Source: Kingdonia uniflora | Taxonomy: Eukaryota > Streptophyta > Magnoliopsida > Ranunculales > Circaeasteraceae | Reading direction: 5' to 3' | Assembly: GCA_014058105.1 (NCBI GenBank) | Contig: JACGCM010001403.1 | Location: 744,001 to 808,000 of the forward strand | DNA length: 64,000 bases | Program-made: the position numbers and the translations under genes | Part shown: positions 45,609 to 58,660 of the stretch, piece by piece | Position numbering within the stretch: position 1 is the first letter of the stretch | Layout: each line of letters opens with the position of its first letter | The notes under the pieces: generated by a model | The model's database searches: none | What the model was told of the DNA's origin: nothing | The model's input: only the letters and a program-made list of their open reading frames with translations

Positions 45609-46213
45609 TTTACAGCTTTAAACTCCTGCATTTTAATGTCACAACTCAGTTCAACCTTCCAACCCCATTGTAAGAAACCATCCAAATACACACTAAAAGC
45701 AAAATAAATAGCCGTTGGACAAAACTTATCATCAAAAAATACACAAGAGACCAAAAAAAGCTAGAAAAAAATGAGAACCTTTAGAGGTCAAAGCTGAGAA
45801 GATGGAAAAGATGGTATTCAGATATCTCTAGTTTGATTGAAAACCATATTTCTGTTGATGTACATTGTATGAGCAAACAAGAGAATCATATCTTGCGGTT
45901 TGTTATCTTCAAGTGTACTTGTTGCTTAAGAGAAGAGAAGGATCATTTGACTATTTCACTGGTTTTCTACAATGGGGATTACAAACTTTCTAGTTTTTTG
46001 TAAAAGTCTAATGGCTTTTAGCACAAAAACAATGAAAGCTAGAAAATAGAACAGAGACTAGTATAGAGCTCAATGTCAAAAATAATAGACAGTTTCTGTA
46101 ACAGTTGCGACAGGACAAGAAAATTTTTGGGTAAATAAATCTAGTACTACAACTTAATGTCTCAAATACCCTTGTATATGTCATAATGCATAACATGGTT
46201 ATATTCACTTATT
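45609..46213. other. Probable promoter/5' UTR region of the MIP1-like gene
   Basis: On the minus strand an acceptor AATGCAG sits just upstream of the start codon, and a CT-rich leader-like stretch lies near 45780-45860, suggesting a non-coding first exon and a 5' UTR intron of about 150 bp. The donor is uncertain (AAAG|GTTCTC near 45778). Confidence 0.35.
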
Positions 46214-46464
46214 AAGAGCATCTTCAATTGACTCCTTCAATCCTAAAAAATGACCTATTGCGCGTCTGTCATTTTCTATTAAGGTCTTATGTTCATGATA
46301 AAACCCGGCAATGGACTGCTTTTGTTGTTAGGCCATGTGTAATATGACCCAGTGACCCACCATAAGGAGAGATTGTGAAGATAAAGACTGACAGTATGAA
46401 GGAATTGCTCAATCTTAAAGATATTCTCTTTTGGATTTTGGGAGTAAGTCATTGGAGTTACTCT
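46214..46464. mobile_element. Possible MITE upstream of the MIP1-like gene
   Basis: The left end AGAGCATCTTCAATTGACTC and the right end, read in reverse as AGAGTAACTCCAATGACTTA, form an imperfect inverted pair about 250 bp apart. GAGCATCTCCAATG-type ends are common in plant MITEs. The interior is non-coding. No clear target duplication was found. Confidence 0.42.
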
Positions 46465-46889
46465 AATCCAAATGTTATGCGAGCATAACATGGTATCACA
46501 TTTTTATGTACTACACAAAGGGGTGGTACTATAAAAGCTAGGCACACTATTAGGAATTATTGACCTTATAAGGTGAATTATGTGTACAGCTTAGACAAAA
46601 CTTGAGAACAGAGAAAGCAACACTCTCAAAAGGGCTGAAAGATAGTGGGGAGAAGAAGAAGTTTAGATCCTTCTAAGTCTTTCTTTTGTGTGTGTTTCTT
46701 CTGCTTTGGCTAATCTCTTCTTAAGATACTCAGATATCCAAAGTGTCCTCCACTATCTAAGATCCAAACCTTTGCCATAGAATAAATCAATAAATTATGT
46801 CAAAAGAGCTTGACCTTTTCTAAGATCTATGAAGGGTTAGGTCCCCTTCTGTCGTCCTCACCTCACCAAGAAAAAAAACTCCTCTGAGT

Positions 46890-46920
<31 letters not shown>

Positions 46921-48272
46921 TTCTGTCAAAGGGTCTTGTTTTCTAATGCACACTGTAACAAAAGGCCAAAAACTTAAGATAAGCACATGAGAGTGTAGAG
47001 GTAGAGAAGATTATGTAATCTGTCATAAGGAAACAAACATATGATCAACTGGGATTGTGAGCATTTGTCCCTAATACTATAATTCTTACTAATACATGTA
47101 GTGAGATATTGCCCCCACCTTACTAATGTTAGTCAAAATATGGGGTTTGTTCTTAAAAAGCCTCCATACAATTAAGTAGTCCATATTTTTTTATATCATT
47201 GTTTTGTGGCCAATTATGAACTCCCTCCAAAGAGTATCAGGAGATTGCCGCGGAATATACCTCACTTTTATATTGAGTTCGCGAGCTTGTGATGCCCCCT
47301 CTAGAGTTGATGTTATTGTTCCCAATGTATATAAGCTTGATTGAAACTTCTATTTTATCTTTTTATAAAACCTTTCTTCTGGTATCCAAGAGGGAACTTC
47401 CCGAGGTTGCTGGAAAAAAACAATTTATTTTCTAGTAAACACGAAACAGCAATTTTCTAATGAAAACTGACAGACATCCTTCTTTGGTTCCATGAAATAT
47501 TTTTCAAACCAGTTTTCAATATAGACATCATCGAGATCGACCTAAATCCCATATATAAAAATGTCAGATTCTCGATGCAGGCTAATAGTGGGGTGGGGTT
47601 TGTTTAGCTTTCACTTGATTTACAAATAAACACTACCATTAGAGTTGCTTCAAGAAAGAAAAAAAATGTAAAACAAGAAAGCCTAGAAAGAACTTTCCAA
47701 AGGCATTTGGACAAGTTAGTCTTAGCCAATGATATGAGCTAAAAGCTTTTCCAACCCCAAGTGTATCTGCCCCCCACTACTACAAACCCCACTGACCAGC
47801 ACTACACCTTTATCCTTTTATCTCTTGCTTCTTCATCTAGGGTCTAGGAATGACGACAGAACTCTATCGCAGGCGCTGCATTGGGTAATTGGTCCTCAGC
47901 CTCGACTTCCATCACTGTAAAACATTCTCTTACGAATAATATCAACTTATCAGAGATTTTGCCTTGCGCTTGTGGCCCATACTATTTGTTAGGCTGCGCC
48001 GCGGAAGCCCAACTCCGATTTGATTCGATTAGCTACAAACAATCTAAAGGAAATACAAAACCAAAATCAATAACAAAGATTTAGGGTGATTAGGCAATCG
48101 CCTTACTCCACACACAAAGAGAAAAAGTTTATTCCAAGATCCAAGGTACAATCTTTCAAACAAAGTAGGTTTTTCTTTCAAGAGTACCTCTCCCAAAAAG
48201 ATCTAACCAAGGTGGCTTCTAAGAAACCCAAGTCTCCCTTATATACTTGGGAGAGCCAAATACAATCACTAT
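46465..48272. other. Intergenic stretch with simple repeats, left flank of element C
   Basis: No gene is recognised. Visible features are a palindrome ATGTTATGC-GA-GCATAACAT (46472-46491), a TATA-like ACTATAAAAGC (46529), an (AG)n tract (46891-46920), and near 47980-48272 an LTR-like piece with CTCCCTTATATACTTGGGAG, loosely like the promoter of the element D LTR (CCCCTTTATATACTAGGGAG). Confidence 0.35.
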
Positions 48273-50623
48273 TGTCACGCCCCAAAATCCGCTTTCTGAT
48301 AATAAATCATAAAACACATTCTAAGGCTTGACAAGTCGGGCATCCCACGGATGAAACCCCACAAATGTATTATATTTCAATAGAAATTACATCTACTTAC
48401 CAAAGAAGCGCAGCGGAAAATAACTCAATATAAATTAAATGAATAAATGGATTAAAGTGAATAAAATCTCTACTAACTCTAAAAACGAGAATAAAACAAC
48501 GATAATAAAATATGAAATAAATATCATAAATACCCTACGACAGCTCAGCGATCCAAAGAACTCAAAATAATCCCGAAAATGATCAACCAAGCCTCACTAA
48601 GCAAAAATCTACTGTGATCGACCTCCTGAAAAATATAGCGCACAGGGCGTCAAGCAAGAACAATTATTACCGGTCACTGAACATGATAGACCGATCTATT
48701 ACAGAAGTACTAGTGTGATATATATGTATATGCGTGTATGTGAATGATGCAATGCTTTGAGGAAATGAGGTTCAATAATTAATGTTGTTTTAAGCGTCGG
48801 CGGCAACCGGTATTATAAAGTAGTTATAAAGTATTATTATTATTAGGTGTGGGGGATAACTAACAGACGATGTACACAGGGTCACTTTTAATTTAGTGGG
48901 ACCACACTCTTGTACCCTTCTGTCCTTAACAGAAGCGTATCCCTTACTGTCGAGCCAGGGTTTGGCGGATTCCTTTTTAGTGAGCCAGGAATTAGCGGGT
49001 AAATCACCGGATTAAGGTGGTCAAGGAGTTTCAACATAAAGGTCTAAAGCCTGATTTATTTTCACTTTTAGGGATCTATGCCCACGGGGAGTATTCACAA
49101 AGAATAACAAAGCCGATATGTAACTGGGGAAGAGTTTTAGGGGATTACAACCCTAGAACACTGATAAACAGTCACCGAATCTTTTGTTTAGGGAATCGAA
49201 CCCAAGGACCCTAACATCATAGCCCTACTGTGTACACGACTTTAAGTTATCCCATGCACGAATGATTTAAGAGACCGACACTCAATCAAAATTACCCATC
49301 TGTCCTTGCTCTATAGGCAATGAGACTATATCATACGATTGACGATCTTAAGCTCAATGACCTTTCTACCCTCACAAATATAGGAGTGGGGTCTCAGTCG
49401 ATGATATTATACATTAATTATCAATGATCATTCTACCTTAAGTTATTAAAGGTTATATCAGTGAAGTCCTATAATAGCAGCTAAGTTAAGCCTATTACAA
49501 TTACATCTCTTGACACTTACACATTTCGGTTTATGCTTAGTACCCCTTTGATTTAACATCAAGGTCCAACCTATCCATCTATAGTTTAAGGGTTGAACAC
49601 GAGGCACCAACTACTACTACCAATGCTATTGATATGGACCTAATATATATCACAAGCTACCTTATATACAAACCATATATGTAATCTAAGTATACTTTAT
49701 ACAAAGTCTGTCTTACACTAAACATATAAATAATTTATGAATATATATTTTACAAAGTCTGCCTCTATTAACATATATATGCATTATGTATATAATACTA
49801 TGAAAATCTTCCTTATACTAAACATATAAGCATTCTGAAATATATACTATGCAAACCTGCCTTACTGAACATATAAGCATTCTGAAATATATACTATGCA
49901 AATCTGCCTTACTGAACATATAAGCATTCTGAAATATATACTATGCAAATCTAAAATATTCTAAACAAGTCTACCTTACTGAGATCAACATAACTATTAT
50001 AGTATGGACTTAAAGCTACAACAGAAGCAACTAATAGTTAAATAATATTATATCAAGCAGACGTACTGTTATGATTTAGAAGCAACTCATAGAATCAACT
50101 ATTATACTCCTTTTAAATCTAACAGACCCTGTTATGGTTTCCCAATAATTGTATAACAAACTATGAAATTTTACAGTTAAACAATTACGACGAACTCGCT
50201 CAATCAATAATCATATGTAATGATAACCTACTAAACATAGCATATTATCTATAAGTAAAATACTATTCCAATCAAAGAGCAATGACATGTAATAATGGTA
50301 CTTGCCTGATTAGGGATTAGATACAATCGAGGAGCGAATAACGACTTGCAATGCTCGACAAAAACTAAATCCATCCCACTCCAAAACAAGTACAAAAGAG
50401 AACTTGTAGTTAGGGGAGTAATTCTCACAACTTAGTCTCTAAAGCTTTTCGTTGATGGAGGAGATAGAGAGAGAGATGGAGAAGAATCAGGGAGAATTTC
50501 GGTGAAGGCTTTGACCCAGTTTTCCCAAAGTTAAAAGCTAAGAAACCATACTATTGTACACCCAAGTGTAAGTTAAGCAAAACAACCCAAAACACAAATA
50601 ATAATAAAAAACGGGGTGCTACA
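48273..50623 (-). repeat. 3' LTR of element C (2351 bp)
   Basis: It is nearly identical to the right-hand LTR through most of its length. It contains a 47-bp tandem repeat (ACATATAAGCATTCTGAAAT..., about 3-4 copies, 49820-49960) and a short (AT)n at 48718-48735. Short open frames inside it (for example near 49017) also appear in the other LTR and are not genes. Confidence 0.95.
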
Positions 50624-50913
50624 TTCTACCCTCCTTAAAAGAAATTTTTTCCTCGAAATTTGGCACACTAAACTCTGCAAAAGATACTCAAATTCTAGGC
50701 AAAATAATATACATACAGCAATAGGAAATTTCCTATAAATGCGGTAAAGCAAAGCTGAACTACCTAAAGGCATTGACACAAGTAACTAAGTCTCTAAAGT
50801 ATTAGGCTCTAAACCTAAGGAACACATTCTAATATATGAACTAACTGAATGCAAGGCATCAATATCTAATAAAACTCTAAGAGGAGTATGGAATACTAAT
50901 AAAGTACCTTCCA

Positions 50914-52216
50914 CTACCGCCTTGCCTCCACTCTGATCACGCTGAACTGCAAACACTCTGCCCTGAGCCTGACCCTGACCTCGATACTGCTGAGTCTGTC
51001 CCTGATGATGTTGAGCCTGACTCTGACCCTGCTGATGTGGAGTCTGACCCTGGTAACATTAAAACTGATCCTGCGGACAATGTCCCTGACCCTGTTTATG
51101 AGATCGCTGCCAAAACTGCTGCCCCTCCCTGCGAGGACAACACCTAGCAAGATGGCCATACTCTCATCAAGAATAATAAAGACCTAGAATACGAGCCCCC
51201 TGAGCTGGAACAACTGCCCTTGTATCCAAAGGTCTATCGTCCCTCTGACGCTTCCTGTTGGGCATCCTGTTATACATGAATAACTACCATATCACCATCA
51301 TCCTTCTTCTTATCTGTCCGCCTGCACTCCCTTAGCTTGATATTACTCTGATAGTCTAGCTCAAACTCCTGAGCTCGTGAAACCAACTGTGCATAAGTTT
51401 GCTCAAAAAACCCTCTGCATCTAGTTCGAATAGGGGGAATAAGACCCTCTATAAAATTCATAACCCTTGAGTCCTCATCAGCTACAACTACTGGAGCATA
51501 ACGAGACAACTCTGTAAAACGTGCCTCATACTGTGACACTATCATCTTATCCTGAGTCAACTGATACAACTCAGTTGTCATCTGATGTCTAAAGCTCTGT
51601 GGAAAATACTTCTCAAAGAACTTAACCTTGAACTCTGCCCAAGCCATTGGTGGTATCAACCCGTAATTCCTCTCAGTCATCTCCCACCAGTTCTAGGCCT
51701 CGTTCTTCATATGGAAAGTGGTACACTCCACTTTCTCTTCCACAAGGCATCCCATATTCTTGAAAATCTTCTCAACCTGGTTCATCCAATCTTCAGCAAT
51801 TTTTAGATCAGAAAGACCCACAAAAGAATCCAACTTGTACCGTCGCATCTCCTTCTGTTATTTATTACCGACCCCCTGATTTGCATTCTGCTGCTGCATG
51901 AACATCTAAGATACTTGCTGAAATCCCCCTGAGGAATCATAGTAGGAACAAGTGACGCAACAATATCCTCTTGAGTAACCTCTGGAACGTAATCTTGTCC
52001 CACATGAACCGAAGTCTCAGTGACAATCTCATCTACCGGTAATACACCACGTCCCACAACATGACTTAAACCACGTCCCCGAAGGACATTGGTTTGCAAA
52101 CTACGTGCTGCAGCAGACACACGAGGAACTGGCACTCGAGTACTGCGACAAGGAGTACCGCGACCTACAACAGCATGGTTAGCAGCAACACGCCCATTAC
52201 CTCGTCCTCGCACCAT
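50914..52216 (-). pseudogene. gag (and start of protease) of element C
   Basis: On the minus strand the first block (52216-51803) is Arg/Gly-rich at its start. A frameshift near 51900 and a TAG (near 51695) interrupt the way into the conserved gag domain: WAEFKVKFFEKYFPQSFRHQ, LTQDKMIVSQYEARFTELSR (51650-51480). A Cys/His knuckle (GHLARCCP, near 51140) and a Gln/Gly-rich linker follow. A protease-like start with RVLLDI lies near 50850 before coding capacity ends short of the polypurine tract. Confidence 0.82.
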
Positions 52217-52329
52217 CTGGACAAGATAAAAATTAGCAAACGCGCAAAAAGATAAAAATCGATAAAATCGAGAAAAGTTAAAGAAAATTAACGAGTCCTA
52301 ATCTAATATCTAAACTGCTAAAGGATATA

Positions 52330-52352
52330 ACCGAGCGCTCAGATACCAAGTT
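52330..52352 (-). other. Primer binding site of element C (initiator Met tRNA)
   Basis: On the minus strand, two bases after the LTR end (GTGACA), the sequence TTGGTATCTGAGCGC complements the 3' end of plant initiator tRNA-Met, with a single change from the common TGGTATCAGAGC. Confidence 0.85.
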
Positions 52353-52823
52353 TGTCACGCCCCAAAATCCGTTTTCTGATAATAAATCATAAAACACATT
52401 CTAAGGCTTGACAAATCGGGCATCCCACGGATGAAACCCCACAGATGTATTATATTTCAACAGAAATTACATCTACTTACCAAAGAAATGTAGTGGAAAA
52501 TAACTCAATATAAATTAAATGAATAAATGGATTTAAGTGGATAAAATCTCTACTAACTCTAAAAACGAGAATAAAACTACGACAATGAAATATGAAATAA
52601 ATATCATAAATACCCTACGACAGCTCAGCGATCCAAATAACTCTAAAGAATCCCAAAAATGATCAACCAAGCCTCACTAAGCAGAAACCTAGTGTGCTCG
52701 ACCTCCTGAAAAATATAGCGTACAGGGCGTCAAACAAACACAATTATTATCGGTCACTGAACATGATAGACCGATCTATTACAGAAGTACTAGTGTGATA
52801 TAATATATATATATATATATATG

Positions 52824-52866
<43 letters not shown>

Positions 52867-54769
52867 GTATATGCGTGTATGTGAATGATGCAATGCTTTG
52901 AGGAAATGAGGTTCAATTATTAATGTTGTTTTAAGCGTCGGCGCCAACCGGTAATATAAAGTAGTTATAAAGTATTATTATTATTAGGTGTGGGGGATAA
53001 CTAACAGACGAGGTACACATGGTCACTTTTAATTTAGTGGGACCACGCTCTCGCACCCTTCTATCCTCAAAAAAAGCGTATCCCTTATTGTCGAGCCAGG
53101 GATTAGCAGATTCCTTTTTAGTGAGCCAGGAATTAGCGAGTAAATCACCGGATCAAGGTGGTCAAGGAGTTTCAACCTACAGGTCTAAAGCCTAATTTAT
53201 TTTCACTTTTAAGGATCTATGCCCACGGGAATTATTCTCAAAAAATAATAAAGACGATATGTAACTGGGGAAGAGTTTTAGGGGATTACAACCCTGGAAC
53301 ACTGATAAGCAGTCACCGAATCTTTTGTTTAGGGAATCAAACCCAAGAGCCCAGACATCATAGCCCTACTGTGTACACGACTCTAAGTTATCCTATGCAT
53401 GAATGATTTAAGAGGCTGACACTCAATCAAAATGACCCATCTGTCCTTGCTCTATAGGCAATGAGACTATATCATATAATTGACGATCTTAAGCTCAATG
53501 ACCTTTCTACCCTCACAAATATAGGAATGGGGTCTCAGTCGATGATATTATACATTAACTATAAATAATCATTCTACCTTAAGTTATTAAAGGTTATATC
53601 AGTGAAGTCCTATAATAGTAGCTAAGTTAAGCCTATTACAATTACATCTCTTAACACTTACACATTTTGGTTTATGCTTAGTACCCCCTTGATTTAACAT
53701 CAAGGTCCAACCTATCCATCTATAGTTTAAGGGCTGAACACGAGGCACCAACTACTACTACCAACGCTATTGATATGGACCTAATATATATCAATACAAG
53801 CTACCTTATATACTAACCAAATATGTATTCTAAATATACTTTATACAAAGTCTGTCTTACACTAAACATATAAATAATTTATGAATATATATTAAGCAAA
53901 GTCTGCCTCTATTAACATATATATGCATTATGTATATAATACTATGAAAATCTTCCTTATACTAATCATATAAGCATTCTGAAATATATACTATGCAAAC
54001 CTGCCTTACTGAACATATAAGCATTCTGAAATATATACTATGCAAATCTGCCTTACTGAACATATAAGCATTCTAAAATGTATACTATGCAAATCTGAAA
54101 TATTCTAAACAGGTCTACCTTACTGAGATCAAAAGAACTATTATAGTATGGATTTAAAACTACAACAGAAGCAACTAATAGTTAAATAGTATTATATCAA
54201 GCAGACGTACTATTATGATTTAGAAGCAACTCATAGAATCAACTATTATACTCCTTTTAAATCTAACAGACCCTGTTATGGTTTCCCAATAATTGTATAA
54301 CAAACTATGAAATTTTACAGTTAAACAATTACGACGAACTCACTCAATCTATAATCATATGTAATGATAACCTACTAAACATAACATATTATCTATAAGT
54401 AAAATACTATTCCAATCAAAGAGCAATGACAAGTAATAATGGTACTTGCCTGATTAGGGATTAGATATAATCGAGGAGCGAAGAACGACTTGCAATGCTC
54501 GACAAAAACTAAATCCAGCCCACTCTAAAACAGGTACAAAAGAGAACTTGAAGTTAAGGGGAGTAATTCTCACAACTTAGTCTCTAAAGCTTTTCGTTGA
54601 TGGAGGAGATAGAGAGAGAGATGGAGAAGAATCAGGGAGAATTTCGGTGATGGTTTTGACCAAGTTTCCCCAAAAGTTAAAAGCTAAGAAACCATACTAT
54701 TGTACACCAAAGTGTAAGTTAAGCAAAGCAACCCAAAGCACAAATATAAAAAAAAAACGGGGCGCTGCA
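52353..54769 (-). repeat. 5' LTR of element C (2417 bp)
   Basis: The partner of the left LTR. The 66-bp length difference is explained by an expanded (AT)n/(GTATAT)n tract at 52800-52875. A TGATATAA-type stretch and the 47-bp repeats are shared with the left LTR. Confidence 0.95.
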
Positions 54770-55170
54770 ACTTTGATCTCGATAATCCACATTACGATTG
54801 AGAAACTTTAGTTAGTAGAAAAATGCGAAGAATGCCAAATTGAATAGGAAAAATAAGAGATTCAATTGTATAATTAAGTAATTACAATGAATAAACTCTA
54901 AACCCTATGCTTCTTCCTTAGAGCATCTTTCTAGATTTAATCTAGAAAAAAAATAACATTGGTCCCCTTTATATACTAGGGAGCTTAAAATACTAAAAAA
55001 ACACATCTCGAGGCAAATCACCCCTCAAAAATACAACCAACGCCAAAAGGGAAAAGGCTAAATCTCGCCTCTGTTCGAACAAAACAAGTTTTTGTTCAAA
55101 TAAAATAAAGGCTTTCAAATAGAATAAAATCTATTCGAATAAAACACCTTAGGCAGAAATACTAGAAATT

Positions 55171-55250
55171 TATTCGAATAGAATAAAATCTATTCGAATA
55201 AAACACCTCAGGCTGAAATGTATTCGAATAGATTTTATTCTATTCGAATA
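55171..55250. repeat. Perfect 30-bp inverted repeat in the element D LTR
   Basis: The 30-bp segment 55171-55200 is the exact reverse complement of 55221-55250, with a 20-base spacer. Each arm begins and ends with the 10-bp palindrome TATTCGAATA. The right LTR carries the same arrangement in weaker form near 57910-57990. Confidence 0.95.
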
Positions 55251-55795
55251 GAGCACCTCGGGTTGAAAAGTATTCGAACAAAAACAATTATGTTAGAATA
55301 GAAACTTGAAAAACTTCATGTCTTCTTCAGATCATCTTAGATCATGGCTCCCCCCTTTAGGAGCCTTGAGCTCCTGCTCAAGCTAGAACAAGAGATATGG
55401 GAATGCGGCGCTGCCCATTACCCTACTGGACCACTTTGACGTACAAGGTAGCTGACTCTTCTTCCCAGCTCAAAACGACTTAATACCACCACATGTTTTG
55501 CTTGGCAGCAACTTCTGGTGAAACACACTATGCCCCTTAGGATCATCATATCCTGTAACATATCCAGACGTAACAAAGGTTGCATCTGCATAGAAACCAA
55601 CATAGCGAAAGTAGTTGGTAATGGGGGTTGAGATAACCTATCAACCACTTTGTTGTCCACTCATTTCTTATACCTCATAATCAAGGTAAATAGTTGGAGA
55701 TACGACATCCCCTTCATTCGGCGAGCTTGCTGTAACTTGGACTGTATAGCGAAAAACTAGAATGGTTTGTGAGTAGAATGTACCACAACCTCTTC

Positions 55796-57484
55796 TTACA
55801 ACTTCCCTATGTCGGTTTGTTGCCTAAAAACTATTGTCATTGTAGACAAGACTCTAGCCGACGAACCCTTTTGAACCGGTCGAACCAATAACACAAACTT
55901 GCCACTTGCATTAACCAACCTCTTCACCTGAGTCGCCGTTACTAAATTAAGCGTAGTGACATGCTCCTTACAAGCATTGATATGGAACTCTTTTCCCTCC
56001 TTTATAGGACGATACTTGCGAGCTCTACGGTAATGAATCGCATCTTTGTCCCAAAGATAAGGGTAGCCCAAGATGACCTGACACACATCCAAAGGAACTA
56101 CCTCACACGTCACCTTGTCAATAAACCTTTCAGTGATTGCAAACTTGAATGTACACTGCTTCGTGATCATCAAATTTACATCTTTTTGAATCCACCCCAA
56201 ACCATATGGCTTAAGATGAGCTGTAGTCGTCAAACCCATCTTCTTCACCAACGCCTCAGAAATGAAATTTTTTTTAACTACCCGGATCCACAATGGTCTC
56301 GACCAAACTCTGCTTCACCTAAATACTAACATAAAAAAGCTTATCCCGACTCTTCTCCTCGGTAGCCAAAGTCTACTGAAACATAAGTGTAAGCTTAGGA
56401 TTCGGTTTATCTAAATACGGAAGGGCAACAACCTCTACGGCTAGTGCATATTTCTCTTTATTGCGCTTCTCTTCCTTCGATCTAAGCTCCGGGTGAAGTT
56501 TCCAATAATAATCAGAAATATGCCCACTCGCCTTATAATGATTGCAATGAAACTACTTAGGCGAAGACCCCTCCCCTTTGGCCTCTCCATTATGTTCGTG
56601 TTTCCAACTTGCCTTGTACCTCGACTTGATCTTGTCATCTTCTTTGTCAGTCTTCAAGTACTTGCCTTCAATGGAAATCGCCTTCACGGTAGCGACTTCG
56701 ATATTGGCCACAGTAAAGAGCTCCAACTCTCTCCTAATAGACTCCGACAACCCCCCTGATTATGGAACGTCGTAGTGTACTTCTGTACGGATTGCTCAAA
56801 CTGTTGGCATAAATTATGCCATTTATACCATCTCTCTTGCTCATACCCAATCGGATAAAACTACTTTCGCACTAATACCTTGAATTCTTTCCAACTTAAA
56901 CTTCCTATATCGTGGCATTTCTGATAAGATTTTAACCACGTGAGTGCATGATTTGCGAATTTCAATGTAGCAAAGCATATTTGCTGAGCATTGGAGTATT
57001 CATTAATGGAAAAATAGGTCTCTAACCTATCTAATCAATTTTCTAATTTCTCGGCATCGACAGAACTATCGAATACCGAAATCTCAATCTTAAAACCAAT
57101 ACGAAGATTATGCATAGGATTAATTGACTTACCAAAACCTAGGCGCTCCTTAACGGATTCGGCATCACTAGAATCGCTATCCATCCCCGCATTATTATCA
57201 TCTTCATCCCCCGTTGAAACCCCTTTCTTCTTCGAGCGGCCTTGCCGTTTCACCAAAATAGAACCCAACACAAGGTTTTTGAGACGCAATTGTTCAACTA
57301 ACTCCCCTACAGTAGAAGATAGGCCGGAAACTGTCGTTTCCAAAGTCGTGAGTCGTGAGTCAGAATCGCCCATCTCCAAATCGTCCTTTTTCTTCGTATT
57401 AGGTTTGCGATGGATCTTCAACGGACTCACTAGCTTCTCCTTCGTTTGCTTGAGACGGTCATGTGTAGAGACCAAAAACCACAA
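55796..57484 (-). pseudogene. gag-protease of element D, broken
   Basis: The minus strand starts with a charged gag N-terminus containing a probable coiled coil (DSRLTTLETTVSGLSSTVGE, near 57360). It continues through stops to SIRRELELFTVANIEVATVK (near 56740) and a zinc-knuckle position (HCNHYKASGHISDYY, near 56545) whose later cysteines are replaced by Tyr. A protease-like domain follows (56293-55796: LVKKMGLTTTAHLKPYGLGW, CEVVPLDVCQVILGYPYLWD), typical of Ty3/gypsy protease C-terminal parts. The catalytic DTG lies in a disrupted stretch upstream and is not seen intact. Confidence 0.75.
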
Positions 57485-58087
57485 TTAACCCCCTGAGAAT
57501 TGCAACTGGAAAACTGATACCACTTAATCCACAATACGATTGAGAAGCTCTAGTTAGTAGAAAAGTATGAAGAATGCCAAATTGAATGGGAAAAATAAGA
57601 GATTCAATTGTATAAATCAAGTAATTACAATGAATAAACTCTAGACCCTAAGCTTATTCCTTAGAACTTTTCTCTAGATCTAACCTAGAAAAAAATAACC
57701 TAAGTCCCCTTTATATACTAGAGAACTTAAAATACTTAAAGAACGCATCTTGAGGCAAAATACCTCTAAAAAATGCAACCAACACCAAAAGGAAAAAGGC
57801 TGAATCGCGCCTCTGATTGGATAGAACAAGTTTCTGTTCGAATAAAATAAATATATTCTAATAAAATAAAATCTATTCAAATAAAACACCTTAGGCAGAA
57901 ATACTAGAAATGTATTCCAATAGAATAAAATCTATTTTAATAAAACACCTCAGGCAGAAATGTATTCGAATAGATTTTATTCTATTCGAATAGAGCACCT
58001 CAGGCTGAAAAGTATTCAAACATAAACAATTCTATTTGAATAGAAACTTGAAAAACTTCATGTCTTCTTCAGATCCTTCTGGATCAC

Positions 58088-58660
58088 TCGAGGCAAACTA
58101 ATGGCCAAAAAAACTCTTATAAAACAGCCATACACATTTTCGTTCAAATGACCTCAAACAACCCATAACGAAAGGTTTAGATAGATCAGTTTTTAGGCAA
58201 AAAACTGAAATTCGTTTGATCGACTTTGAGTTTCGAAATAGAAGAGTAAAGCTTGATCAGTTTTTGGGCTAAAAACTGAGTTTCGTTCGAACGACTATAA
58301 TAGTCGTTCAAACGACTTTGACCTCAACCCCATAATTTTCCACCTCAGTGAACATTTTCTCATATCTGAGCCAAACTTTGCCACCAACCAAATCGAACCC
58401 AAAACGAAACCCTCTTTCACCAAATGTCTCCAAGAACCCAAACAAACAAACGTCCCAAGAAACCTAAACAAGCCAACGCCCCGAAGGACCAAAATTGACC
58501 AAGTGTCCCAAAGGACCAAATCGAACCAAACGTCCCAAATGACCAAATACAAACAAACGTCCCAAAGAACCAAATCGAGCCAAGCTCCCCGAATGACCAA
58601 ATTTAAACAAACGTCCAAAAGGACCCAATCGAACCAAACGTCCCAAATAACCAAATCATC
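58088..58660. repeat. Non-coding stretch with a 28-bp minisatellite
   Basis: From 58420 to 58650 about eight imperfect units of AAATCGAACCAAACGTCCCA plus AATGACC follow one another with a period near 28 bp. Upstream (58190-58310) are repeats of GATCAGTTTTTGGGCTAAAA and a near-perfect palindrome (GAACGACTAT-A-ATAGTCGTTC, 58289-58309). Overlapping open frames on both strands come from the repeat. Confidence 0.75.

Larger units (their letters stand above)
48273..54769 (-). mobile_element. Ty3/gypsy (chromovirus-like) LTR retrotransposon C, internally deleted
   Basis: Two LTRs (48273-50623 and 52353-54769) with TG...CA ends (TGTCACGCCCC...CGGGGCGCTGCA in plus orientation) bound a 1.7-kb interior read on the minus strand. 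Next to the right LTR, the minus strand carries TTGGTATCTGAGCGC, a primer binding site for initiator Met tRNA. Next to the left LTR, it carries the polypurine tract AAGGAGGGTAGAA, preceded by TCGAGGAAAAAATTTC, as in Tekay/Del-like chromoviruses. Flanks are ACTAT and ACTTT, a 5-bp target duplication with one mismatch. Only gag and the start of protease remain; RT, RNase H and integrase are gone, so it is non-autonomous. Confidence 0.93.
54774..58087 (-). mobile_element. Ty3/gypsy LTR retrotransposon D, deletion derivative
   Basis: Two LTRs of about 570 bp (54774-55345 and 57513-58087, TGATC...GATCA ends) flank a 2.2-kb interior on the minus strand. A polypurine tract AAAGGGGGGAGCCA precedes the left LTR in minus sense. 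Coding remnants are gag and protease, then the last part of RNase H (DNKVVDRLSQPPLPT, near 55640). RT, most of RNase H and integrase are missing. A TGGTATCAG-like word near the right LTR could be part of its primer binding site, leaving that LTR edge uncertain by about 15 bp. No matching target duplication was found, partly because element C abuts the left end. Confidence 0.82.

Noticed and set aside
52747..52947. Open frame with a Tyr-Ile-Tyr-Ile repeat
   Set aside because: It is the translation of the (AT)n/(GTATAT)n tract in the element C LTR.
54769..58092. Target-site duplication of element D
   Set aside because: The right flank reads CTCGA; the left flank is occupied by element C and no matching 5 bp is visible.
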